NCBI RefSeq assembly: GCF_004785645.1
Contig: NZ_SRPE01000012.1
Location: forward strand, 32,683 to 96,682
Direction: 5' to 3'
Length of the DNA stretch: 64,000 nucleotides
Origin: Empedobacter tilapiae
GTDB taxonomy: Bacteria; Bacteroidota; Bacteroidia; Flavobacteriales; Weeksellaceae
A model generated the notes under the pieces. The model saw nothing but the letters and a program-made list of their open reading frames with translations, made no database searches and was not told the DNA's origin. A program made the translations under genes and the position numbers. Positions 1 through 8,398 of this stretch are shown here, in pieces. Each line of letters starts with the position of its first letter. The first letter of the stretch is position 1.

Positions 1-1264
1 CTCGAATTTCCATTATTTTAGAAGTTTCAGCAATGTAAACTTCTTGTTTGATGATATTCGGAATAAGTGAAATCGATTTTACAATTTCTCGAATTAATTC
101 AGCTTTTTTGATTGGATCATTCTTTGCATCTTCCAACAAAACATTTGCTTTAAAACGAATAAAGTCAGTAGCATTATCTTTAATATATGCTTCGATTTCT
201 GTTGTAGAATGTTTTTTAGCAAAAGAATCAGGATCTTCTCCTTCTGGTAACAAAAGAACTTTAACGTTCATTTCTTGTTCCAAAATCATATCAATACCAC
301 GAAAAGAAGCTTTAATTCCAGCATTATCACCATCATACATGACAGTAATATTTTCAGTTAAACGTTTTATTAAACGGATTTGTTCATTTGTAAGCGCTGT
401 TCCAGAACTTGCAACAACATTCTGTATCCCCGATTGATGAAGAGATAAAACGTCAGTATAACCTTCAACCAAAAAACATTGATCGGCTTTTGTAATATGT
501 TGTTTCGCCTGAAATAATCCGTAAAGGGTTTTACTTTTATGATAAATTTTATTTTCAGGAGAATTTAGATATTTAGCAGCTTTTGCATCATTTCGCAAAA
601 TTCGCCCACCAAAACCTAATGTTCTACCTGAAAAACTATAAATAGGAAACATAACACGCTCGCGAAACTTGTCATATTTCTTATTATCTTCTTTGAAAGT
701 TGCTAAACCAGCTTCTTCTATCAATTCTTTGGAATAACCATTTTTTATAGCATATTCTGCTAAAGCATCCCATTGTTTTGGAGAATAACCAAGTTCAAAT
801 TTTTCGATAGTTTCTTTGGTAAAACCACGTTCACGGAAATAACTTAAACCAATTAAATTTCCTTCTTCCGAATTATGTAATTGATTAATAAAAAATTTCT
901 TTGCAAAATCAGTTAATATATATAAACTTTCTCTATCTTTTTCTTCTTGCTGTTGCTCAAAAGTATATTCACGATCTTCTTCAATTTCTATATTGTATCG
1001 TTTAGCTAACCAACGTAAAGCTTCTGGGTAAGTGAATTGTTCTACTTCCATTAAAAAAGTAACAACATTTCCTCCTCGTCCAGATGAAAAATCTTTCCAA
1101 ATTTGTTTAGCAGGTGAAACAACAAAAGAAGGTGTCTTTTCATTACCAAAAGGAGATAGCCCTTTTAAGCTAGAACCAGCACGTTTTAAAGTAACAAAAT
1201 CACCAACAACTTCTTCTACACGGGCGGTTTCGAAGATTATATCTATTGTTCTTTGAGAAATCAA
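1..1264 (-). CDS. dnaG: DNA primase DnaG (C-terminally cut by window edge)
   Basis: Makes RNA primers for chromosome replication, working with the DnaB helicase. The N-terminal 421 residues are visible; the helicase-binding C-terminus lies outside the window. The reading frame has a TAA just upstream, and the only start available before the conserved MISQRTID-type N-terminus is TTG at 1264. The toprim fold is clear, with an EGYTD motif and a DGDNAG motif near residues 315-355. The N-terminal zinc-ribbon region is present as sequence (SPFGNEKTPSF), but all four positions that bind zinc in the E. coli enzyme are substituted. From memory this is usual for flavobacterial DnaG. Identification is secure. 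Confidence 0.96.
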   Translation of the reverse strand, partial: MISQRTIDIIFETARVEEVVGDFVTLKRAGSSLKGLSPFGNEKTPSFVVSPAKQIWKDFSSGRGGNVVTFLMEVEQFTYPEALRWLAKRYNIEIEEDREYTFEQQQEEKDRESLYILTDFAKKFFINQLHNSEEGNLIGLSYFRERGFTKETIEKFELGYSPKQWDALAEYAIKNGYSKELIEEAGLATFKEDNKKYDKFRERVMFPIYSFSGRTLGFGGRILRNDAKAAKYLNSPENKIYHKSKTLYGLFQAKQHITKADQCFLVEGYTDVLSLHQSGIQNVVASSGTALTNEQIRLIKRLTENITVMYDGDNAGIKASFRGIDMILEQEMNVKVLLLPEGEDPDSFAKKHSTTEIEAYIKDNATDFIRFKANVLLEDAKNDPIKKAELIREIVKSISLIPNIIKQEVYIAETSKIMEIR

Positions 1265-1428
1265 ACTGAATTATTTTTTGAGAATTTTATAAATAAATTA
1301 TTTATCAAAATTAAAACAAATTCTTAATATCAATTCATCTTTTCAAAACCTTTATTGAAAACCTTTAAACAAATTAGAAAATTGGTATGATATTAGCATA
1401 TTAGCTAGAAACTTGAAATTAAATTTTT

Positions 1429-2211
1429 ATGAAATCAACAATTTTAAAAATATCTTTTGCTGCGATTTTAGCAACAGGTTTTTTATCGTCTTGTTCTACT
1501 GTAAGTAACGTGATTGAAAATAATGAAAACACAAATAACAACTCAATTTTAGGAAAATGGGAGTTGAGTCAAATTAATTTTATGAAGGCTGCATCTATTG
1601 CAGAAGCTTATCCAATGGGAGCACCTTATTTAAATTTTATTTCTAATAGTATGTTAAATGCTTCAGACGGTTGTAATACTTTGAATGGAGGGATAACAAT
1701 TTCTGGAAATGAAATAACTTTTGGAAACATGATGTCTACAATGAAAGCTTGTCAAAATGTAGAAGATTCTAATTTCAGTTCAAAATTAAATGGAAAATTA
1801 AAATATTCTATTTCAGATAATAAATTATTATTAATCCAAGGTGATATTGTGATTATGACTTTTGTACGTCCTGGTACCTTAGCAGGTTCTTGGGAATTAG
1901 AAGAATTTATTGGTAAAGATAGAAGTGCAAAATCATTAGATGATCGTTTTCCAAATCAAAAACCTACATTAACATTCCAAAATAACAAAGTCTCTGGTAA
2001 TGATGGATGTAATAATTTAACTGGAGGATATTTAGCAGTAGGTAATTCGTTGACTGTGAAAAATATTGCAACTACGCGTATGGCTTGTCAAGGAGTAGAT
2101 TCTGATGCTTTTGGAGAACGTTTTAATAATGTAAACAAATATGAAATTAAAGACGGAAAATTAATATTGTTTGCAAATGATGTTAAAACAATGGTTTTCA
2201 AGAAAAAATAA
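1429..2211 (+). CDS. META-domain (HslJ-like) lipoprotein with two repeats
   Basis: Predicted envelope lipoprotein of 260 residues. The signal peptide ends in lipobox LSSC with Cys22. Two META (DUF306) domains follow, about residues 38-140 and 146-258, each with a DGCN..GG motif and a later M.ACQ motif, so the protein is an internal duplication. META domains occur in E. coli HslJ, linked to stress and novobiocin resistance, but the biochemical role is unknown. It is monocistronic, bounded by a strong terminator. Family assignment is firm, function is not. Confidence 0.85.
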   Translation: MKSTILKISFAAILATGFLSSCSTVSNVIENNENTNNNSILGKWELSQINFMKAASIAEAYPMGAPYLNFISNSMLNASDGCNTLNGGITISGNEITFGNMMSTMKACQNVEDSNFSSKLNGKLKYSISDNKLLLIQGDIVIMTFVRPGTLAGSWELEEFIGKDRSAKSLDDRFPNQKPTLTFQNNKVSGNDGCNNLTGGYLAVGNSLTVKNIATTRMACQGVDSDAFGERFNNVNKYEIKDGKLILFANDVKTMVFKKK

Positions 2212-2234
2212 TGAAATTCAAATCATAAATCATT

Positions 2235-2262
2235 AAAGCTGTCATTTTTTGACAGCTTTTTT
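2235..2262 (+). terminator. Rho-independent terminator after META lipoprotein gene
   Basis: A 10-bp perfect stem (AAAGCTGTCA / TGACAGCTTT) with a short T loop is followed by a T tract. It lies 24 bases after the stop codon. Confidence 0.85.
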
Positions 2263-2267
2263 ATTTT

Positions 2268-2275
2268 TATATTTG
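2268..2275 (+). promoter_or_regulatory. Bacteroidota -7 box for lpxD-type gene
   Basis: TATATTTG matches the TAnnTTTG consensus exactly. It begins directly after the preceding terminator and ends 24 bases before the ATG at 2300, with an unusually good AAGGAGAG ribosome-binding site in between. A TTG at 2249-2251 is a possible -33 element with a slightly short spacer. Confidence 0.65.
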
Positions 2276-2299
2276 TATACTTTTTAAAAGGAGAGAAAG

Positions 2300-3226
2300 A
2301 TGAAATTTCCACAAACACATCAATTAAAAGATATAGCATCAATTATAGATGCGAAATTTATTGGAAACGAAAATTTTCCAGTCGAAGGAATCAATGAAAT
2401 TCACCGAGTAGAAGCGGGAGATATTGTTTTTGTTGATCATCCAAAATATTATGATAAAGCGTTACAATCAAATGCAACAATTGTTTTGATTAACAAAGAA
2501 GTTGATTGTCCCGAAGGAAAAGCTTTGTTGATTTCTGATGATCCTTTTCGTGATTTTGTCAAAATTGGACAACATTTTATGGCATTTGAAGCTGCTACAA
2601 AACAAATTTCTGATTCAGCTGAAATAGGTGAAGGAACAATTATTCAGCCAGGTGCATTTATCGGAAATCATGTGAAAATTGGGAAAAATTGTGTGATTCA
2701 TTCTAATGTTTCAATCAATGATTATGCAATTATCGGTGATAATGTAATTATTCGTTCAGGAACGGTTTTAGGTGCTGATGCATTTTATTACAAAAACCGA
2801 GAGACTGGTTTTGATCGTTTAAAATCTGTCGGAAATGTTATCATTGAAAATAATGTAGAAATTGGTGCAAATTGTACGATAGATAGAGGAGTTTCTGCAT
2901 CTACAATTATTGGAGAAGGAACAATTATGGATAATTTAATTCAGATTGGTCATGATACAATTATTGGTAAAAAATGTTTGATTGCTTCACAAGTCGGAAT
3001 TGCTGGTTGTGTAAACGTAGAAGATGAAGTTTCTATTTGGGGACAAGTTGGAATTACGAGTGGTGTAACAATTGGTACAAAAGCAGTATTGTTAGCACAA
3101 GCTGGAATTAGTAAATCTTTAGAAGGAGGTAAAACATATTTTGGTTATCCAGCAGAAGAAGCAAGAGGTTTGTATAAAAAAATGGCTGTTACAGAATTAA
3201 TGGTTCGTGATTATAGAAAAAAATAA
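2300..3226 (+). CDS. lpxD: LpxD-type UDP-3-O-acylglucosamine N-acyltransferase
   Basis: Adds the amide-linked hydroxyacyl chain to UDP-3-O-acylglucosamine in lipid A synthesis, using acyl-ACP as donor. The 308-residue protein has an N-terminal uridine-binding LpxD domain (about 1-100), then left-handed beta-helix hexapeptide repeats (about 105-270) and a helical C-terminus. The expected catalytic His is in the QIGHD segment near residue 217. It is somewhat shorter than classical LpxD (about 340). Flavobacteria often carry a second, shorter LpxD-like gene near sucD, so this may be that paralogue and its exact acyl substrate is uncertain. Confidence 0.85.
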   Translation: MKFPQTHQLKDIASIIDAKFIGNENFPVEGINEIHRVEAGDIVFVDHPKYYDKALQSNATIVLINKEVDCPEGKALLISDDPFRDFVKIGQHFMAFEAATKQISDSAEIGEGTIIQPGAFIGNHVKIGKNCVIHSNVSINDYAIIGDNVIIRSGTVLGADAFYYKNRETGFDRLKSVGNVIIENNVEIGANCTIDRGVSASTIIGEGTIMDNLIQIGHDTIIGKKCLIASQVGIAGCVNVEDEVSIWGQVGITSGVTIGTKAVLLAQAGISKSLEGGKTYFGYPAEEARGLYKKMAVTELMVRDYRKK

Positions 3227-3246
3227 TTTATAGAGAGAATAAGATA

Positions 3247-3273
3247 AAAGCTGAGCTATGCTCAGCTTTTTTA
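3247..3273 (+). terminator. Terminator after lpxD-type gene
   Basis: Perfect 10-bp stem AAAGCTGAGC / GCTCAGCTTT with a 3-base loop, followed by T residues. Confidence 0.85.
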
Positions 3274-3363
3274 TGATAAATATCTTATGCTTTTTTGTCC
3301 TATTAAAATAAAGGCTTAGTGTATTTTTTACATTGAATATTTTTTAAAATGCAAAAGTCCTTT

Positions 3364-3371
3364 TATATTTG
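3364..3371 (+). promoter_or_regulatory. -7 box for sucD
   Basis: TATATTTG, an exact TAnnTTTG match, ends 18 bases before the ATG at 3390. It overlaps the upstream in-frame TTG at 3369, so that TTG cannot be in the mRNA and the ATG is the true start. Confidence 0.7.
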
Positions 3372-3389
3372 TGTAAATTAAAAATCACA

Positions 3390-4259
3390 ATGTCTGTATT
3401 AGTAAACAAAGATTCAAAAATAATCGTTCAAGGATTCACAGGGAAAGAAGGAACTTTTCATGCTGAACAAATGATTGAATATGGAACTCAAGTAGTAGGT
3501 GGTGTAACTCCAGGAAAAGGAGGACAAACTCACTTAGGATTACCAATTTTTAACACAGTTAAAGATGCTGTAGATCAGGCAGGAGCTGATGTTTCTATTA
3601 TTTTTGTTCCACCAGCATTCGCTGCGGACGCTGTAATGGAAGCTGCAGAGGCAGGTATTAAAGTTATTATCTGTATCACAGAAGGTATTCCGGTAGAAGA
3701 TATGGTAAAAGTACAAGCGTATGTTGATCAAAGAGATGTAACATTAATAGGACCTAACTGTCCAGGTGTTATTACTTCTGAGGAAGCTAAAGTAGGTATT
3801 ATGCCAGGATTTATTTTCAAAAAAGGTAAAGTTGGTATTGTTTCTAAATCAGGAACTTTAACTTACGAAGCTGCTGACCAAGTAGTAAAAGCTGGTTACG
3901 GAATTTCTACAGCAATCGGAATTGGTGGAGATCCAATTATCGGAACTACAACTAAAGAAGCTGTTGAATTATTTATGAATGATCCAGAAACGGAGTGTAT
4001 CGTTATGATTGGTGAAATTGGTGGACAATTAGAAGCTGAGGCTGCTCGTTGGATTAAAGCGAATGGAACTAAACCAGTTGTAGGATTTATCGCAGGTCAA
4101 ACTGCACCAAAAGGTCGTACAATGGGACATGCTGGAGCTATCGTAGGTGGAGCTGATGATACAGCACAAGCTAAAATGGCAATTATGGAAGAATGTGGAA
4201 TCCACGTTGTTGCATCTCCTGCTGATATCGGAGCTACAGTTGCAAAAGTTTTAGGATAA
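3390..4259 (+). CDS. sucD: Succinate--CoA ligase, ADP-forming, alpha subunit
   Basis: Alpha subunit of succinyl-CoA synthetase, which converts succinyl-CoA to succinate with substrate-level phosphorylation in the TCA cycle. The 290-residue product has the CoA-binding Rossmann region (VQGFTGKEG at the N-terminus), the IGPNCPG motif, and the active-site phosphohistidine in GHAGAIVGG near residue 245. The start at ATG 3390 is chosen because an in-frame TTG at 3369 overlaps the promoter box. The beta subunit gene sucC is not in the window. Monocistronic between promoter and terminator. Confidence 0.97.
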   Translation: MSVLVNKDSKIIVQGFTGKEGTFHAEQMIEYGTQVVGGVTPGKGGQTHLGLPIFNTVKDAVDQAGADVSIIFVPPAFAADAVMEAAEAGIKVIICITEGIPVEDMVKVQAYVDQRDVTLIGPNCPGVITSEEAKVGIMPGFIFKKGKVGIVSKSGTLTYEAADQVVKAGYGISTAIGIGGDPIIGTTTKEAVELFMNDPETECIVMIGEIGGQLEAEAARWIKANGTKPVVGFIAGQTAPKGRTMGHAGAIVGGADDTAQAKMAIMEECGIHVVASPADIGATVAKVLG

Positions 4260-4283
4260 GAATATTCTTAATCAAAAATAGTA

Positions 4284-4313
4284 AAGGAACTCAAATTTGA
4301 GTTCCTTTTTTTA
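4284..4313 (+). terminator. Terminator after sucD
   Basis: A perfect 24-base palindrome (AAGGAACTCAAA and its complement) followed by a run of T. It lies between sucD and a convergent minus-strand gene. Confidence 0.85.
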
Positions 4314-4318
4314 TTCTC

Positions 4319-4585
4319 TTATTCAAACCAATATTTACTCATTTCTGTTAAGAAAATTGGGTCATTAATGGGAAAACTGTCGTCAATAATAGAATCTATT
4401 CCACATTTTGGACAAACTGCAGTTTCATCTTTTCCTTCTATTTCTTCAAAATATTCTTTAATTTCAGCGGTAGAGAAAATTTCTTCACAACAAAAACATG
4501 CACAACCATTTGTATTCAATATTTTTGATTTATTAAATATAGATTCTCGATGGGCTTGTTTTAAAAAATCAATTGTATATTTCAT
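4319..4585 (-). CDS. Small zinc-ribbon-like cytoplasmic protein
   Basis: An 88-residue protein with two Cys pairs, a CACFCC cluster near residues 28-33 and CPKCG near residues 58-62, which suggests one bound zinc. The pattern, including CPKCGIDSI followed by an acidic loop and a C-terminal KYWF, matches a widespread uncharacterised family annotated only as cytoplasmic protein in other phyla. No signal peptide or membrane segment. It starts 5 bases after the stop of the upstream DUF4240 gene, so the two are probably co-transcribed. Function unknown. Confidence 0.75.
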   Translation of the reverse strand: MKYTIDFLKQAHRESIFNKSKILNTNGCACFCCEEIFSTAEIKEYFEEIEGKDETAVCPKCGIDSIIDDSFPINDPIFLTEMSKYWFE

Positions 4586-4590
4586 ATTAT

Positions 4591-5250
4591 TTACAAAAAC
4601 TCATCTTCATCATCAAAATCATCCTCCATTTCGTCATCGTCTGGAGAATAATCTTCGATAAAAACTTTGAATAATCTTGGACAAATAATTTGTAAATTTA
4701 TTAAATTCTCATCATCCCAATCAAAATCAGGTTTTGGAGATTTTTCGGTAAAAAATTTAAAATATTCTTTGTCTACAAAGTCAATAATTTTGTGTTGAAA
4801 TTTATGGTAAAAAACAGTGTCAGCGATCAAATGAAACTCTTCAAATTCATATAAATCATCTTCGTTGAAACCTTCATTAAAATAATCTGCTAAATTATCA
4901 GGATTTAAAATTGCTTTTTCAAATAATTCTTGTCCTTGCGAGATAATCCAATTCTTAAAATAGAAAAAATGTTTAGGATCTGTATCATCATTCATTATGC
5001 AAGCTGCACACCATATTTCAGGAGAATGTAAAGAATATGAATAAAACTCTAATCGCAATTGAAAACCAATAATATCTTCTGCAGTTAAATTTTCGAGTTC
5101 CTGAATCAAAGCTGTTTCTTGATCTTGTAAATTATTTGCATTTAATAAAGAATTTTCAATAATCAACCAAAATAAATCCTCTTCTAGCATACGTGAAATA
5201 CGATCAGAAGGAAGAGTGGAAGAATTGAATAAATCATCTAAAAAATCCAT
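4591..5250 (-). CDS. DUF4240 domain protein
   Basis: A 219-residue cytoplasmic protein. The first 130 residues fit DUF4240, with the EEDLFWLIIENS start, a central WCAACIMND segment and F..FKNWIISQGQELFEKA. The last 20 residues are almost all Asp and Glu. DUF4240 proteins are uncharacterised; many sit alone or beside toxin and immunity genes, so an immunity role is possible but not shown. It is the first gene of a two-gene unit with the zinc-ribbon protein. Confidence 0.75.
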   Translation of the reverse strand: MDFLDDLFNSSTLPSDRISRMLEEDLFWLIIENSLLNANNLQDQETALIQELENLTAEDIIGFQLRLEFYSYSLHSPEIWCAACIMNDDTDPKHFFYFKNWIISQGQELFEKAILNPDNLADYFNEGFNEDDLYEFEEFHLIADTVFYHKFQHKIIDFVDKEYFKFFTEKSPKPDFDWDDENLINLQIICPRLFKVFIEDYSPDDDEMEDDFDDEDEFL

Positions 5251-5419
5251 ATTTCTACTTTTTAGTTTTTATTTAGTTGGTTTTGATTTACTGAAACTTG
5301 TCTAACGTTTTATTTCTTAAACATTTAATTTATAAAACATTTTAACAAAATCTTTTTATAATTTATAAATAAAATATGATGAAACCTATCAAATTTTAAA
5401 CTATTTACAATTTTTAAGG

Positions 5420-5477
5420 TAATTATTTGATTTTGTTTAAACTAAAAAAGTCTAATTCGAAGTAGAATTAGACTTTT
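5420..5477. repeat. 58-bp direct repeat, copy 1 (contains terminator)
   Basis: Aligns without gaps to 6412-6469 with 51 of 58 positions identical by eye. The 3' half is a hairpin, the 5' half is AT-rich spacer. The two copies enclose exactly one gene, the beta-lactamase. Confidence 0.75.
5446..5477 (-). terminator. Terminator of beta-lactamase gene
   Basis: 13-bp perfect stem AAAAGTCTAATTC / GAATTAGACTTTT around a 6-base loop, 20 bases downstream of the stop codon on the minus strand. Confidence 0.8.
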
Positions 5478-5496
5478 AGTGTTGTGAATGAAATTA

Positions 5497-6381
5497 TTAT
5501 TTGTTGTAATAATTCCAAACAGCTTTTGTAATATCAGCAATTACTTTTTCAGTTTCAGTTCTTTCTTCTGTTATATTTTTCAAATAAATAGATAAAATAA
5601 TTGGTTGATGATTAATAGGTTTTATTATTCCAATATCATTCATCGCAACTCTTAGATTTTGGTTATTTGTATCACTAATTCCTGTTCTGTGAGCTAACTC
5701 TGTGTTTGTAGGTAACCCAGCTTTCATCCAAGTTAAACCTCTGGATGTTTCTACCATAAGTTGATATAAATAGGTTGTAGAAGTTTTTTTGAGTACTTTA
5801 TTCGAATAAAATTTCTCAAGTAATTTTGTGGTAGCATTTGCGGAAGTTGTATTGAGATATAAATTATCCCAAGTCTGCATTTCTTTCTCATTTACTTTTA
5901 TAACAAAATCTTTAATTCCTTGATTATTAATAAAATTTTGAACAGTTTTAGTTCCGCCAATAATCTTTAAAAGTATATCACAACCATTATTATCGCTATG
6001 AGAAACTGTATATCTTAAAAGTTGGTCAAGTGTTAGATACATATTTCCTTCTGGATTATCTTCAAGAATTGGACTCCAAGTATTAGGTAATAAATCTTCT
6101 TTTTTTATAAAAAATTGTTGATTAAGTTGTAATTTATTTTGATCAACTTCATGTAAAACAGCCAATGCAATATGAAATTTAAACACACTCATCATTGGCA
6201 TCATTTGGTTTCCGTTGATACTTAAGGTGTCTTTATTTTTAAGATTTTTTAATGAAATACCTGCTGTTAAATTTTTTGAAGAAATAATTTGATTGATTTC
6301 TGTTCTTAAACTTTCAATGGATTGAGCATTTAAACAAAAACCTAAAAGGATAAATAGGAAAGAAAAAATCAGTTTATTCAT
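5497..6381 (-). CDS. Class A (A2-like) serine beta-lactamase
   Basis: Secreted penicillin/cephalosporin-hydrolysing enzyme of 294 residues. A Sec signal peptide ends near NAQ (residue 20). The catalytic SVFK tetrad has Ser65 and Lys68 in precursor numbering, followed by the SDN motif in a VSHSDN context and an omega-loop Glu in NEKEMQ. The usual KTG triad reads RTG (HRTG). The overall layout resembles the PER/VEB/CME-like A2 group common in Bacteroidota. The start is ATG 6381; an in-frame TTG 24 bases upstream is less likely because it would add a charged stretch before the signal peptide. The gene sits alone between two near-identical 58-bp repeats. Substrate range cannot be read from sequence. 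Confidence 0.92.
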   Translation of the reverse strand: MNKLIFSFLFILLGFCLNAQSIESLRTEINQIISSKNLTAGISLKNLKNKDTLSINGNQMMPMMSVFKFHIALAVLHEVDQNKLQLNQQFFIKKEDLLPNTWSPILEDNPEGNMYLTLDQLLRYTVSHSDNNGCDILLKIIGGTKTVQNFINNQGIKDFVIKVNEKEMQTWDNLYLNTTSANATTKLLEKFYSNKVLKKTSTTYLYQLMVETSRGLTWMKAGLPTNTELAHRTGISDTNNQNLRVAMNDIGIIKPINHQPIILSIYLKNITEERTETEKVIADITKAVWNYYNK

Positions 6382-6411
6382 AGTTGTGATTAATATTTTG
6401 ACCAAATTAGT

Positions 6412-6469
6412 TAATTATTTAAATTTGATCAAACTAAAAAAGTCTAATTCGGAGAGGAATTAGACTTTT
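6412..6469. repeat. 58-bp direct repeat, copy 2 (contains terminator)
   Basis: Partner of 5420-5477; seven mismatches, no gaps. Lies just upstream of the beta-lactamase gene and downstream of the unknown 123-residue gene. Confidence 0.75.
6438..6469 (-). terminator. Terminator of the ygiBC-like operon
   Basis: 13-bp stem AAAAGTCTAATTC / GAATTAGACTTTT with loop GGAGAG, just after the stop of the last gene of the operon. Its stem is identical to that at 5446-5477. Confidence 0.8.
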
Positions 6470-6476
6470 TGATATA

Positions 6477-6848
6477 TTACTGCCACTTTTTGTTTAGAGT
6501 ATAATTTTCGGGAATTTCTGAAATTTCATGCCCTAATTTATTCCATATTTCAATATATATAATTTTGTTATGGATAATTGAAGTACTTATTTCACAAAGT
6601 AAATTTTTATCTTTATTGATTAATTCTAAGGCATCGAATAATAATTCATCTTGACTTATATTTTTATTAAATGATTCCATTTCTAAATTAGAATTTTTAT
6701 GATTTAGATTAATGTAACATCCATTTGAGGTATATTCAATATTAAGAATAGAAATATTTTCAAGGTATTTTATAATACTAGATTTAGAATATTCTGTTTC
6801 TAATAATTTGATTGATACATCAATCATAAAATCTTTTAAATTATTCAT
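6477..6848 (-). CDS. Unknown 123-residue protein, last gene of ygiBC-like operon
   Basis: I do not recognise the family. The protein has no signal peptide or membrane segment and is rich in Ile, Asn, Glu and Lys, with mixed alpha/beta character. It begins 8 bases after the stop of the ATP-grasp gene and ends 8 bases before a terminator, so it is probably part of that transcript. Base composition is more AT-rich than the gene upstream, and it may be a later addition. An immunity-like role is possible but unsupported. Confidence 0.6.
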   Translation of the reverse strand: MNNLKDFMIDVSIKLLETEYSKSSIIKYLENISILNIEYTSNGCYINLNHKNSNLEMESFNKNISQDELLFDALELINKDKNLLCEISTSIIHNKIIYIEIWNKLGHEISEIPENYTLNKKWQ

Positions 6849-6856
6849 AATTTAAA

Positions 6857-7993
6857 TTACTCAATAACATGCGGAACAAAACGACTTTTATCAGTTGTAA
6901 TAAATTGGTCACTTTCGCGGAATGTAATTCCACACGATTCTTGTCCAATAATCCAACTTCCGATAATGGTATAACCCGTTTCTTCGTGATGTAAATTAGC
7001 CAATGCTTGATAAATAAAACCTTCTTCGCCATATTCGCCAGAAGTTTGTTCAGAAATAGTTCCGTTTTTTACAACTTCTACATTTGCTCCTTCACGCGAT
7101 AACAATGGTTTTTTGACATAATTTTTCATCTCTTTTGGTGAATCTGTATAAGCTTCTAACAACAGCGGATGATTTGGATATAATTCCCACAAAATTGGCA
7201 AAATAGCTTTGTTTGAAAGGATCATTTTCCAAGCTGGTTCTATCCAATTTGCGTTGATTTCATCATTTTTGATGTTGTAGGCAAACAACTCGTTCACCAT
7301 CCATTCCAACGGATAAAGCTTGAAAATATCTGTAATTGGTTCTTCTTCTAAATCAACAAAATTGACATTATTCCAACCGATTTCGTCGACGTAAATTAAT
7401 TTGGTATTAATTCCGGCTTGTATTGCGCAATCTCTGATATATTCGATATTTGTCAAATCTTCTAACGATTCTCTCACACAAGAAAAATGCAAGGTTTCAC
7501 CTTTCAAATAAGGTTTTAACATTTTCCATGTTTCAATTAATTTATCGTGAACAGAATTGAATTGATCTTTCGTTTCTCCAAAATAATTTTCCATCCAAAG
7601 CCATTGTACAACACCACATTCGAACAACGAAGTTGGCGTATCAGCATTGAATTCTAACATTTTTAATTGATCATTATCATAAGCAAAATCAAAACGTCCA
7701 TAAATACTTGGCGCATCATTTTCCCATGTATCAATCAAATAAGGTTGAATAAATTTTGGAATTTTAAATTCGTCCAAACGATTATTTTGAATCACATGTT
7801 CCACAGCATTCAAGCACATTTCCCACAATTCGTTTGTCGCTTCAAAGATTTTATCTGCTTCTTTTTCTGAAATTGAATAATAATAATCTTCTACCCAATA
7901 GGTTTGTTTATTTTCGTCTGTATGATAGCCAAAGCCGATATTTTCTAACCTTTCTTGCCAGTTTTCGTCCGCTTTTATTCTTTTTAATTGCAT
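6857..7993 (-). CDS. Glutathionylspermidine synthase-like ATP-grasp protein (YgiC/YjfC family)
   Basis: ATP-grasp ligase-like protein of 378 residues, full length for the YgiC/YjfC family. Visible family features are the FDFAYD and LEFNADTPTSLFE segments (about residues 125-145), KKPLLSREGANV near residue 290 for nucleotide binding, and the C-terminal GSWIIGQE segment. The related E. coli Gsp synthetase joins glutathione to spermidine, but YgiC and YjfC lack the amidase half and their substrate is unknown. The gene follows a YgiB-like lipoprotein by 9 bases, the same order as in E. coli ygiBC. Confidence 0.85.
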   Translation of the reverse strand: MQLKRIKADENWQERLENIGFGYHTDENKQTYWVEDYYYSISEKEADKIFEATNELWEMCLNAVEHVIQNNRLDEFKIPKFIQPYLIDTWENDAPSIYGRFDFAYDNDQLKMLEFNADTPTSLFECGVVQWLWMENYFGETKDQFNSVHDKLIETWKMLKPYLKGETLHFSCVRESLEDLTNIEYIRDCAIQAGINTKLIYVDEIGWNNVNFVDLEEEPITDIFKLYPLEWMVNELFAYNIKNDEINANWIEPAWKMILSNKAILPILWELYPNHPLLLEAYTDSPKEMKNYVKKPLLSREGANVEVVKNGTISEQTSGEYGEEGFIYQALANLHHEETGYTIIGSWIIGQESCGITFRESDQFITTDKSRFVPHVIE

Positions 7994-8002
7994 AAAATTA
8001 GT

Positions 8003-8392
8003 TTAAGATGAAACTGAACGAGAAGAAGCAGATTTTCCGAATCCACCGCGAACAGTTTGACTTTTATACGCTTGCGCTTTTGCTGCGTTTGTTCCGACAT
8101 TAGATTGTTGATGCAAACCTTGACTTGCATAGCCCATTCCGCCACCAGTTAAGCTACGAAAAGCCATAAACCAAAGTAACGAACTTCCCATTCCGCCATG
8201 ATGCGAACTACTAGAATTCGAGGAATAATTTGACGTAACATCTGTGTAAGGCGCAGTAGAATCTGCACGCATATATACCTTTTGCGCATTATTTGTAATG
8301 GGCGCTTCTTCACGATTCATACACGAACTAAGAACCGAAGAAATTAACACTAAAGTCACTACTTTACTTGCTCTTTTTTCTCTTTTATTCAT
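8003..8392 (-). CDS. YgiB-like (UPF0441-like) lipoprotein
   Basis: A 129-residue lipoprotein with lipobox LSSC, Cys24. Behind it come a Ser-rich stretch, a GGMGSSLLWFMAF..LTGGGMG segment near residues 66-88, and a C-terminal TVRGGFGKS..SRSVSS tail. The tail and the Gly-rich middle resemble E. coli YgiB, whose C-terminus also carries RGGFG followed by a Ser-rich end. The resemblance plus the neighbouring YgiC homologue make this call. Function is unknown in any organism I know of; a cell-envelope role fits. Confidence 0.65.
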   Translation of the reverse strand: MNKREKRASKVVTLVLISSVLSSCMNREEAPITNNAQKVYMRADSTAPYTDVTSNYSSNSSSSHHGGMGSSLLWFMAFRSLTGGGMGYASQGLHQQSNVGTNAAKAQAYKSQTVRGGFGKSASSRSVSS

Positions 8393-8398
8393 GATAGA

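Noticed and set aside
48..437. Plus-strand open frame of 129 codons
   Set aside because: Lies entirely antisense to dnaG, whose toprim motifs are clear in the other strand.
3369..3389. Longer SucD with a TTG start adding seven residues
   Set aside because: The TTG is part of the -7 box TATATTTG, so it would not be in the transcript.
5446..6469. Flanking repeats of the beta-lactamase as insertion-sequence ends or integron sites
   Set aside because: The repeats are direct, consist of terminator plus spacer, and there is no transposase, integrase or target-site duplication visible.
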